6,125 nt of DNA from Bacillota bacterium. Its GTDB lineage: Bacteria > Bacillota > Clostridia > Peptostreptococcales > Anaerovoracaceae. This document shows positions 1 through 5,052 of the stretch, one piece after another. The DNA is taken from NCBI GenBank assembly GCA_016302925.1, contig JAEDMR010000118.1, forward strand, positions 1-6,125, written 5' to 3'. Position numbers and translations under genes: made by a program. The notes beneath the pieces were generated by a model. The model was not told the DNA's origin. It did no database searches and was given only the letters and a program-made list of their open reading frames with translations. How positions within the stretch are numbered: the first letter of the stretch is position 1; the number at the start of each line of letters is the position of its first letter.

Positions 1-13
1 ACATTCCGCTTTT

Positions 14-33
14 CTGCAGGCTGCTGCAGGCTG
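14..33. repeat. 10-bp exact tandem duplication
   Basis: CTGCAGGCTG occurs at 14-23 and again at 24-33, 10 bases beyond the thioesterase stop codon. The two CTGCAG palindromes can pair with each other around a 4-base loop, but no T run follows on the minus strand, so it is not a convincing terminator. Confidence 0.8.
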
Positions 34-43
34 CTTCGGGCCG

Positions 44-496
44 CTACACCCGCACGCCCTTCGGACGGTCGCCGGAAGTGATGAAGCTGCCCATTCCCGT
101 GGCGCAAAGCACGCCGCTTTCTGCATCGCTGACCTTCGCCATGCAGCGGATCATTCGGCTGCCGGCCTGGGTCAGATCGACATGGATGATGTAGCATTTT
201 CCCATCATAGGTTTCAGGTAGCTGACAGACAGATCGGTTGTCGACACATATTTCCCGGAATAGGCCGCACAGCTGAATCCCATGGCAGTATCGATCATGC
301 TGCAGATTGCTCCGCCATGGACTCCGCCATAGGGATTCAGGCACCACTCCCCGCTTTCAAAAAGAAACTCCACCCACATCTCATCCCGACTGCAGTCGTG
401 CAGCTTCAGATTCAGTCTGGCGTTAAGGCGCTCCGGTTCTTTCTGCGCGAAACTGTACAGTTCCGTAATATCCGATGCAAATTGTTGATCTTTCAT
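44..496 (-). CDS. PaaI-family hotdog-fold acyl-CoA thioesterase
   Basis: A 150-residue protein of typical PaaI/4HBT length, expected to hydrolyse an acyl- or aryl-CoA thioester in the cytoplasm; the substrate cannot be told from sequence. The family signature is clear: N54-P-Y-G-G-V-H60-G-G followed by D69. H60-G-G with Asp nine residues after the His matches the PaaI active-site helix, where this Asp is the catalytic acid/base. The rest (STTDLSVSYLKP, residues 85-96; Gly/Met-rich C-terminal strand) fits a hotdog sheet. An in-frame ATG at 514 lies upstream, but GGAG at 504-507 sits 7 bases before the ATG at 496 and the upstream ATG has no clear ribosome site, so 496 is chosen. It lies 95 bp downstream of ilvE, separated by a terminator hairpin, so expression may depend on read-through or an unrecognised promoter. 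Fold assignment is confident; substrate is unknown. Confidence 0.88.
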   Translation of the reverse strand: MKDQQFASDITELYSFAQKEPERLNARLNLKLHDCSRDEMWVEFLFESGEWCLNPYGGVHGGAICSMIDTAMGFSCAAYSGKYVSTTDLSVSYLKPMMGKCYIIHVDLTQAGSRMIRCMAKVSDAESGVLCATGMGSFITSGDRPKGVRV

Positions 497-518
497 ATCA
501 TTTCTCCATTCCATGCTT

Positions 519-550
519 CAAGAAAAGAGCAGCCTGCATGAGACTGCTCT
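519..550 (-). terminator. Intrinsic terminator downstream of ilvE
   Basis: Read on the minus strand, a 10-bp stem with one G-U pair (arms 541-550 and 526-535) closes a 5-base loop at 536-540. It is followed directly by a U-rich run (TTTCTT on the minus strand, 525-520). It lies 42 bp after the ilvE stop codon and 30 bp before the thioesterase start. It should end most ilvE transcripts, with any read-through reaching the thioesterase gene. Confidence 0.75.
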
Positions 551-591
551 CTAAATTCATATTTTTTCGGTTGGTTTTACTGTGGCTGAAA

Positions 592-1620
592 TTAATCTGC
601 AATCACACGAATCCAGCCTTCCGGTGCTTCGATTCTTCCCATCTGGATGCCGGTCAGAGTATCGTACAGCTTCTGGGTGACAGGACCCATTGCAGACATG
701 CCGGACGGCAGGCAGATTTCTTCGCCGTGATCCACAATCTTTCCAACCGGAGAGATAACAGCAGCCGTACCGCAAAGACCGGCCTCTGCCATATCCTTCA
801 GTTCTGTCTTGTAGATTTCTCTTTCTTCCACTTTCAGGCTCAGGTAGTGCTCTGCCACATAAACCAGAGAACGTCTGGTAATGGAAGGCAGAATGCTGCC
901 GGACTTCGGTGTAACCACCGTTCCGTCCTTGGTCACAAACAGGAAGTTTGCACCGCCGGTTTCTTCCACTTTCGTTCTGGTCTGCGGATCCAGATACATA
1001 TTTTCATCGAATCCCTTTTCGTGGGCATCGGTGATGTTTCTCAGGCTCATGGCATAGTTCAGACCCGCCTTGATGTTTCCGGTTCCGTGCGGAGCTGCAC
1101 GGTCCACATCGCTGACACGGATGGTCAGAGGCTTAACGCCACCCTTGAAGTACGGTCCAACCGGTGTACAGAACATTCTGAACTGGAATTCATCCGCCGG
1201 CTTTACACCGATGACGGAATTGATTCCGAACATGTACGGACGGATATATAAAGTGGCACCGCTTCCGAATGGAGGTACATATGCTGCATTGGCACTAACC
1301 ACCTGGTCTACAGCATCCAGGAATTTTTCTTCCGGAAGTACCGGCATGCAAAGTCCGCGGCAGGAATCCTGCAGTCTCTGTGCATTCAGATCAGGGCGGA
1401 AAGTCACAATTTTTCCGTCTTCCGTGGTGTATGCTTTCAAACCTTCGAAGGCAGTCTGTGCATACTGCAGTACGCAGGCACACTCATTCATGGTGATATT
1501 CGCATCATCCACCAGACCGCCTTCATCCCAGGCACCATCTTTCCAGGTACTTACATAACGCTTGTCAGTCTGCATGTATCCGAAGCCCAGATTGCCCCAG
1601 TCGATATTTTTCTTGTCCAT
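592..1620 (-). CDS. ilvE: Branched-chain amino acid aminotransferase (PLP, class IV)
   Basis: A 342-residue cytoplasmic enzyme that interconverts leucine, isoleucine and valine with their 2-oxo acids using 2-oxoglutarate/glutamate and pyridoxal phosphate. The length fits the longer BCAT subgroup (mammalian and Firmicute type, about 340-360 residues) rather than the E. coli type of about 310. Visible signatures: QTAFEGLKAY (55-64); R86-LQDSCRGL-type segment; RPYMFG (127-132); GTGNIKAGLNYA (179-190), where K184 aligns with the Schiff-base lysine; VEETGGANFLFV (218-229), carrying the conserved Glu near the cofactor; GTAAVISPVG (284-293), the phosphate-binding turn. The ATG at 1620 is supported by GAGGG at 1628-1632 with a 7-base gap. 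Twin TATAAT promoters lie just upstream and an intrinsic terminator follows, so it may be a single-gene transcript. The 5' leader is at most about 60 bases, too short for a T-box. Identification is firm; amino acid preference is inferred. Confidence 0.96.
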   Translation of the reverse strand: MDKKNIDWGNLGFGYMQTDKRYVSTWKDGAWDEGGLVDDANITMNECACVLQYAQTAFEGLKAYTTEDGKIVTFRPDLNAQRLQDSCRGLCMPVLPEEKFLDAVDQVVSANAAYVPPFGSGATLYIRPYMFGINSVIGVKPADEFQFRMFCTPVGPYFKGGVKPLTIRVSDVDRAAPHGTGNIKAGLNYAMSLRNITDAHEKGFDENMYLDPQTRTKVEETGGANFLFVTKDGTVVTPKSGSILPSITRRSLVYVAEHYLSLKVEEREIYKTELKDMAEAGLCGTAAVISPVGKIVDHGEEICLPSGMSAMGPVTQKLYDTLTGIQMGRIEAPEGWIRVIAD

Positions 1621-1643
1621 TGGTAATCCCTCTTTTCGCTTAT

Positions 1644-1649
1644 ATTATA
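1644..1649 (-). promoter_or_regulatory. ilvE proximal promoter -10 (TATAAT)
   Basis: A perfect TATAAT on the minus strand, 23 bases before the ilvE ATG. No good -35 box is seen at 16-18 bp; the best is TTTTAA with three of six matches. A start here would give a leader of about 17 bases that still contains the GAGGG ribosome site. Confidence 0.45.
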
Positions 1650-1683
1650 CTAAATAGTATTGCTGTTAAAATTTCATGCAAAT

Positions 1684-1712
1684 ATTATACTCCTGTCGGT
1701 TCCGTAACACAA
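1684..1712 (-). promoter_or_regulatory. ilvE distal promoter
   Basis: Minus-strand TATAAT (1684-1689) lies 17 bp from TTGTGT (1707-1712), so a perfect -10 and ideal spacing are paired with a weak -35 that matches three of six positions. It sits exactly 40 bp upstream of the proximal -10, and both are embedded in the same 10-base word (minus-strand AGTATAATAT). Predicted leader to the ATG is about 57 bases. Confidence 0.5.
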
Positions 1713-1776
1713 GTGCTTTTCTTGTTTTTTGTTATTTCCGACAAAATATTTTCGCCCAGCGCTGTGAGCGTGCCCG

Positions 1777-1804
1777 GGTCAGCGTGTGGTCAGCGTGTGG
1801 TCAG
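1777..1804. repeat. 11-bp exact tandem duplication at the apbE stop codon
   Basis: The unit GGTCAGCGTGT occurs at 1777-1787 and again at 1788-1798, followed by a partial third copy (GGTCAG, 1799-1804). The apbE stop codon is read from the second copy (1790-1792). Removing one copy would leave the same protein end, so the duplication is neutral to the product. Confidence 0.85.
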
Positions 1805-2992
1805 TGACGGTGCACCGCTGGTGGAGGTCATGTTTCCATCCAGATCCACAAAGACTGCTTCCGCACCCTCTATTGTTTCCATGAGTGCTGTACCTTTTTC
1901 TACCCCCAGTGCCAGACAGGTGGTGGAAAGGCCGTCTGCGTCCACCGCGTGATTTTTTTCGGTGATGATGGTCACGCTGTCCACATCCGTATCCGCAGGC
2001 CAACCCGTTTCCGGGTTCAGAATGTGGTGGTACTTCTTTCCATCTTTCACCACATACCGTTCATACGTTCCGGATGTGACCACTGTTTTATCACTGCAGG
2101 AGAAGACCCCCAAAAGCTGTCCGGACTCCGACTTGGGATCCTTGATTCCGATGGTGAAGTCCTGCTTCGGAAGTTCCAGCAGCCCTGCGGATTTGCCGCC
2201 GATAGCCACGATATTTCCTCCCAGATCGATGACTGCGCTGACAACGCCGCGTTCTTCCAGCCACCGTGTCAGATGGTCCGCGATATATCCTTTGGCGATG
2301 CCGCCCAGATCGATCTCCGTTTCCGGATCCTGCAAGGCAACCTGGTCATCATCTACCTTAACTTTCCGGTAATCCACATGGCTGACAGCCTCCTTCAGAA
2401 GTTCCGGATCTGGCAGGGGATCTGCCTCCTTGTCGTTTTCTGTCTCGCTGTCCGAAGCTTCTTCGATCTGGAAATCGTGAAAATTCCACAGATCCGTTGC
2501 TTTTCCGATGGTGATGTCAAATACGCCATTGGAAAGGGTTCCGTATTCCAGACCTTTTTCAATAACCTCTGCTGTCATATCGCTGACCGTCACCGCCCGA
2601 CCGCCGGCACTGTTGATCTTCGAAATCTCGCTGGAATCAAGCGTTTTGCTCAGAATCTTTTCGCAGCGGTCGCACTCCAGAAACGCATCGGTGATCAGCT
2701 GAAAGATCCGTTTCTGCTGTGCTTCCTTGTCCGCCTCCGCCAGTTCCTTTCCCAGATCGCTGTCCGGATCCACGCCGTAGATGGTGATGGTGCATACCGT
2801 GTCCAGATAAAATCCGGTTTTAGCAATGCCCTGATCATTTTCTCCATTGGAGCCGCAGCCTGCTTGTGGTATAATAAAAGCCAGTATGAGAATTATTGCG
2901 AGAATGCGCCGGATCATACCGTGGCATGACAGAACGCCAACGTGAATTCCGTCCCGTGTGCAAGACTCGCATCGTTTATTTACGATTGCCAT
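1790..2992 (-). CDS. apbE: ApbE-type FAD:protein FMN transferase, lipoprotein
   Basis: A 400-residue enzyme expected outside the cytoplasmic membrane, where ApbE proteins split FAD and attach FMN to a threonine of target proteins in a Mg-dependent reaction. A hydrophobic stretch (residues 30-42) leads to PQAG-C46, a probable lipoprotein cleavage site with an unusual Q at -3. ApbE motifs in order: DLGGIAKGYIAD (228-239), VIDLGGN (254-260), TSGTYERY (306-313), HHILNPETGWP (322-332) and DADGLSTT (351-358), which carries the metal-binding Asp and Thr region. An acidic low-complexity insert lies at 177-197. The ATG at 2992 has a good ribosome site (GAAAGGA, minus strand, 3002-3008), but it adds 25 residues before M26 (ATG at 2917), the more usual signal-peptide start, which has no visible ribosome site. 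It is divergent from the NusG_II/Gx genes, suggesting linked function. No flavinylation target lies in the window. Confidence 0.93.
   Translation of the reverse strand: MAIVNKRCESCTRDGIHVGVLSCHGMIRRILAIILILAFIIPQAGCGSNGENDQGIAKTGFYLDTVCTITIYGVDPDSDLGKELAEADKEAQQKRIFQLITDAFLECDRCEKILSKTLDSSEISKINSAGGRAVTVSDMTAEVIEKGLEYGTLSNGVFDITIGKATDLWNFHDFQIEEASDSETENDKEADPLPDPELLKEAVSHVDYRKVKVDDDQVALQDPETEIDLGGIAKGYIADHLTRWLEERGVVSAVIDLGGNIVAIGGKSAGLLELPKQDFTIGIKDPKSESGQLLGVFSCSDKTVVTSGTYERYVVKDGKKYHHILNPETGWPADTDVDSVTIITEKNHAVDADGLSTTCLALGVEKGTALMETIEGAEAVFVDLDGNMTSTSGAPSLTTR
2847..2875 (+). promoter_or_regulatory. Candidate extended -10 promoter for the NusG_II operon
   Basis: Plus-strand TATAAT (2870-2875) is preceded by TGG, making a perfect extended -10, with TTGGAG (2847-2852) as a partial -35 at 17 bp. 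It lies inside the apbE signal-peptide codons and points to the NusG_II gene. The implied start near 2882 gives a leader of about 180 bases, antisense to the apbE 5' end. No better plus-strand promoter was found in 2993-3063. Confidence 0.4.
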
Positions 2993-3004
2993 AATATATT
3001 GTCC

Positions 3005-3017
3005 TTTCGAGTCGAAA
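3005..3017. promoter_or_regulatory. 13-bp palindrome in divergent region, possible operator
   Basis: TTTCGA (3005-3010) and TCGAAA (3012-3017) form a perfect inverted repeat around one central G. It overlaps the apbE ribosome binding site (3002-3008) and lies 47 bp before the NusG_II start, a place where one regulator could act on both genes. No known operator consensus is claimed. Confidence 0.35.
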
Positions 3018-3023
3018 TATTGC

Positions 3024-3050
3024 AGGCAGGCCCGGGAGTCTGCCTTATTT
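3024..3050 (+). promoter_or_regulatory. GC-rich hairpin with T-rich tail in the NusG_II leader
   Basis: Arms 3024-3031 and 3038-3045 (AGGCAGGC with GTCTGCCT, one G-U pair) form an 8-bp stem around a 6-base loop, followed by TATTTT (3046-3051). It lies just ahead of the NusG_II ribosome site (3054-3058). It could be a weak terminator/attenuator for leader transcripts or a structure near the start. The T run is broken, so termination strength is doubtful. Confidence 0.4.
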
Positions 3051-3063
3051 TGCAGGAGTGTGT

Positions 3064-3507
3064 ATGATAAAAAAAGCCGATATCATTTTATTTTTCCTGA
3101 TTCTTGCCTTCGGCCTTGCAGTCAGCTGGTGGTCTCTGGCTGGAAACGCCGCCGGAGAAAAAGCCGTGGTAACCGTGGACGGCAAGCTGTACGGCACCTA
3201 TCCGCTGTCTCATGATCAGACAATCCAGGTGGTGCAGAAAAACGGGCACCACAATGATATTACCATAAAAGACGGGCAGATTTCAATGACCTTTTCCGAT
3301 TGCCGGAATCAAATCTGCGTGGAAAGCGGTGCCATCTCCCAGACGAAAGATACCATCGTCTGCCTTCCAAATAAGGTTGTCATTGAAATTACAGGTGGAA
3401 GCGGCGATGGCAGCGGCGTCGATATCATTACAGGGACTGCAGTTTCCGGAAGCAGCCCGTCCACAGCGAATGAAGAAGGAGGTGACGCCCATGATGCCGA
3501 CGAATAG
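3064..3507 (+). CDS. Membrane-anchored NusG domain II protein (EetA-like)
   Basis: A 147-residue protein with one N-terminal membrane segment (residues 7-26) and an extracytosolic NusG_II (PF07009) domain at about 34-110. The domain hallmark is clear: F77-S-D-C80-R-N-Q-I-C85 followed by TIVC100-LPNKVVIEI. The three cysteines are typical of this domain family and may form a disulfide or bind a cofactor, which is not established. Despite the name, it is not the transcription factor NusG. Residues 111-147 form a Gly/Ser then acidic tail beyond the usual domain end. ATG 3064 is preferred over GTG 3058 because AGGAG (3054-3058) sits 5 bases before the ATG and overlaps the GTG. It overlaps the next gene by 17 bp. 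The pairing with a Gx protein resembles eetA/eetB of flavin-based extracellular electron transfer loci; the molecular function is unknown. Confidence 0.88.
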   Translation: MIKKADIILFFLILAFGLAVSWWSLAGNAAGEKAVVTVDGKLYGTYPLSHDQTIQVVQKNGHHNDITIKDGQISMTFSDCRNQICVESGAISQTKDTIVCLPNKVVIEITGGSGDGSGVDIITGTAVSGSSPSTANEEGGDAHDADE

Positions 3508-4012
3508 AACCACATCCCGCTCCACCCGCCGTCTGGCCCTCAGTGCCATGCTGGCCGCCCTGGCCCTGATCTTCTCCTATGTGGAGGTGCTGATCCCTCT
3601 GCCGGTGCCGGTTCCCGGCATCAAGCTGGGCATTGCCAACCTGGTCATTGTCATGGCCATCTATAAGCTGGGATTCCGCTATGCCTTCACCATCAACTGC
3701 GTTCGAATCGTCATCGCCGGACTGCTGTTTTCCGGCGTATTCGGCATGATCTATTCCTTTGCCGGCGGCATTCTAAGCCTTCTGGTCATGTACCTTCTGC
3801 AGCGTACCGGATGGTTCAGCATGGTGGGCGTTTCCATGGCAGGCGGCGTTGCCCACAACCTGGGGCAGCTGATCACTGCCTCGCTGCTTGTCCAAAGTGT
3901 ACGAATGATGTCTTATTTCAGCATTTTACTGTTTTCCGGCCTCATCAGCGGTATCCTCATCGGCGTACTGGCCAGCCTGATCTACCGCCGCCTGCCGGAT
4001 TTGCAGGTTTAA
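3491..4012 (+). CDS. Gx transporter family membrane protein (PF07456, EetB-like)
   Basis: A 173-residue integral membrane protein with about five or six hydrophobic segments (roughly 15-35, 46-60, 65-80, 84-103, 110-135, 142-165). Family hallmarks are P38-VPVPGIKLGIANLV (38-52) and AGGVAHNLGQL (117-127). These proteins are often labelled heptaprenyl diphosphate synthase component I, but they look like small transporter or S-component-type membrane proteins and no prenyl synthase motif is present. The start is set by a near-perfect AAGGAGGTGA (3476-3485), 8 bases before ATG 3491 when counted from GGAGG; a second ATG at 3494 is equally in frame. The gene overlaps the NusG_II stop by 17 bp, implying translational coupling. 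The pair matches the eetA-eetB arrangement as I recall it. The transported substrate is unknown. Confidence 0.88.
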   Translation: MMPTNRTTSRSTRRLALSAMLAALALIFSYVEVLIPLPVPVPGIKLGIANLVIVMAIYKLGFRYAFTINCVRIVIAGLLFSGVFGMIYSFAGGILSLLVMYLLQRTGWFSMVGVSMAGGVAHNLGQLITASLLVQSVRMMSYFSILLFSGLISGILIGVLASLIYRRLPDLQV

Positions 4013-4034
4013 CGTAACAGAAACGGAGGTTGCC

Positions 4035-4904
4035 ATGAAAATCAATCGTGTATATGAAGTATATTTCAGTCCCACCGGTACAACGGAGAAGGTGGTCACT
4101 GCCATCGCCGACGTCATGGCCAAAATTCTCGGATGCCGGACTGACTGCTTCGATTTTACTCTTCCGCAGGCACGCACAGACTCTGATGCAGAGAATTCTT
4201 TCCCTGCACTGTCTCCGTCAGATCTGGTGGTCTTCGGCTGCCCCACCTATGCAGGCAGACTGCCGAACTTGCTGCTGAAGTATCTTCACACCATCCGGGG
4301 AAACGGTGCCTTCGCCGTACCGGTGGTAACCTTCGGCAACCGGAATTTCGACAACTCGCTGATTGAACTGCGTGATCTGCTGGAAGCACAGGGCTTTCAC
4401 ACCATCGCCGGGGCGGCCTGCAGCTGTGAACACAGTTTTTCACGGACACTGGGCGCCGGAAGGCCGGATACGGAAGATCTCACGGAGATCCGCACTTTCT
4501 CCGGACAAGCCGCAGAAAAAATCCGTTCTGCAGAGTCCTTTCTTTCGCCGATCCATGTTCCCGGTGTCTCCGCCGAGGAAAATCACGGCGGCTATTACCA
4601 GCCGCGGGACAGGCACGGTGTGTTCATCGACATCCGCAAAGTGAAGCCTCTGACGGATCGGGAAAAGTGTCTCGCCTTTTCTTCTGCAGACGACGGCTGC
4701 GGTATCTGCGCGGCAGTTTGTCCTATGGGATCCATTGATCCGTCAGATATTACGGAGATTCCCGGTATCTGCATCAAATGCGGCGCCTGCATCAAAAAAT
4801 GCCCGGCACAGGCAAAATACTACGACGATCCCGGATATCTCTATCACAAGACGGAGCTGGAGGAGATCTATACCCGGCGGGCTTCGAACAGCTTCTTCCT
4901 GTAA
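4035..4904 (+). CDS. EFR1-family protein: flavodoxin-like plus 2[4Fe-4S] ferredoxin
   Basis: A 289-residue cytoplasmic redox protein. The N-terminal flavodoxin-like domain (about 5-165) has the FMN phosphate loop F11-SPTGTTEK (11-19) and the flavin-contact strand VVFGCPTYAGRLPN (65-78). The C-terminal ferredoxin domain (about 205-265) has a complete second motif C246-x2-C249-x2-C252-x3-C256-P. The first motif, C222-x2-C225-x3-C229-P, lacks its leading cysteine: D219 occupies that position and the nearest alternative is C212. The protein should pass electrons between FMN and iron-sulfur clusters; the partner is not known. ATG 4035 is preceded by CGGAGG with a suitable gap, 22 bp after the Gx gene stop, so it is probably in the same operon. 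No terminator was seen after it. Family assignment is good; linkage to the EetA/EetB-like pair is inferred from position. Confidence 0.88.
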   Translation: MKINRVYEVYFSPTGTTEKVVTAIADVMAKILGCRTDCFDFTLPQARTDSDAENSFPALSPSDLVVFGCPTYAGRLPNLLLKYLHTIRGNGAFAVPVVTFGNRNFDNSLIELRDLLEAQGFHTIAGAACSCEHSFSRTLGAGRPDTEDLTEIRTFSGQAAEKIRSAESFLSPIHVPGVSAEENHGGYYQPRDRHGVFIDIRKVKPLTDREKCLAFSSADDGCGICAAVCPMGSIDPSDITEIPGICIKCGACIKKCPAQAKYYDDPGYLYHKTELEEIYTRRASNSFFL

Positions 4905-4984
4905 GGATGTAAGTTGTTCCAAAAATCGCCAGTTTCTATTTTGCCCTTGGCCATATATTCCAATTTCCCTTCATTTTCCTGTGA

Positions 4985-4990
4985 TATAAT
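4985..4990 (+). promoter_or_regulatory. TATAAT box upstream of the MFS gene
   Basis: A perfect TATAAT with an upstream TG (TGA-TATAAT) forms an extended -10, with no convincing -35. A start about 7 bases downstream would remove most of the GGAGGGAG ribosome site at 4991-4998, so either the promoter is not used or translation starts elsewhere. The rest of the 4905-5006 gap holds no other recognisable element. Confidence 0.25.
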
Positions 4991-5006
4991 GGAGGGAGAT
5001 TTTTAT

Positions 5007-5052
5007 TTGAAAGGCAGCCCGGAAAATGAAGCACCATATTCACTAGGGTTGG
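5007..5052 (+). pseudogene. Displaced N-terminus of the MFS gene (frameshift)
   Basis: TTG at 5007 follows a strong ribosome site (GGAGGGAG, 4991-4998) by 8 bases and begins KGSPENEAPYSLG, a plausible MFS N-terminal tail. This frame does not continue into the transporter. Removing one G from the GGG at 5046-5048 would join it to W-V-I-C and the first membrane helix of the frame starting at 5053. The transporter frame itself has a TAG at 5044-5046. This is either a real +1 frameshift or a one-base sequence error. Confidence 0.6.

Noticed and set aside
475..1251. 258-codon open frame on the plus strand opposite ilvE
   Set aside because: Antisense to well-supported ilvE; Cys/His-rich composition typical of reverse-frame translation and no family motif.
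1659..1673. CodY-box-like sequence upstream of ilvE
   Set aside because: On the minus strand it matches only about 10 of 15 positions of AATTTTCWGAAAATT, not better than chance in AT-rich promoter DNA.
1744..1776. Terminator after apbE
   Set aside because: The GC-rich stretch after the stop folds only with mismatches and bulges and is followed by AAAATATTTT rather than a clean T run, so it is too weak to call.
1621..1789. T-box or other leader riboswitch for ilvE
   Set aside because: Leaders from either predicted promoter are at most about 60 bases and lack T-box stems, so there is no room for one.
1949..2929. 326-codon open frame on the plus strand opposite apbE
   Set aside because: It is antisense to a clear ApbE gene with all motifs, has no ribosome site and shows no recognisable domain; it is a frame shadow.
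3058..3063. GTG 3058 as start of the NusG_II gene
   Set aside because: The AGGAG ribosome site overlaps this codon; spacing supports ATG 3064 instead.
3329..3490. Longer N-terminus for the Gx protein starting at 3329
   Set aside because: This part overlaps NusG_II codons, reads as polar unrelated sequence, and the near-perfect Shine-Dalgarno at 3476-3485 points to ATG 3491.
4905..4984. Terminator after the EFR1 gene
   Set aside because: Only short AT-only or 3-bp inverted repeats are present with no GC stem before a T run.
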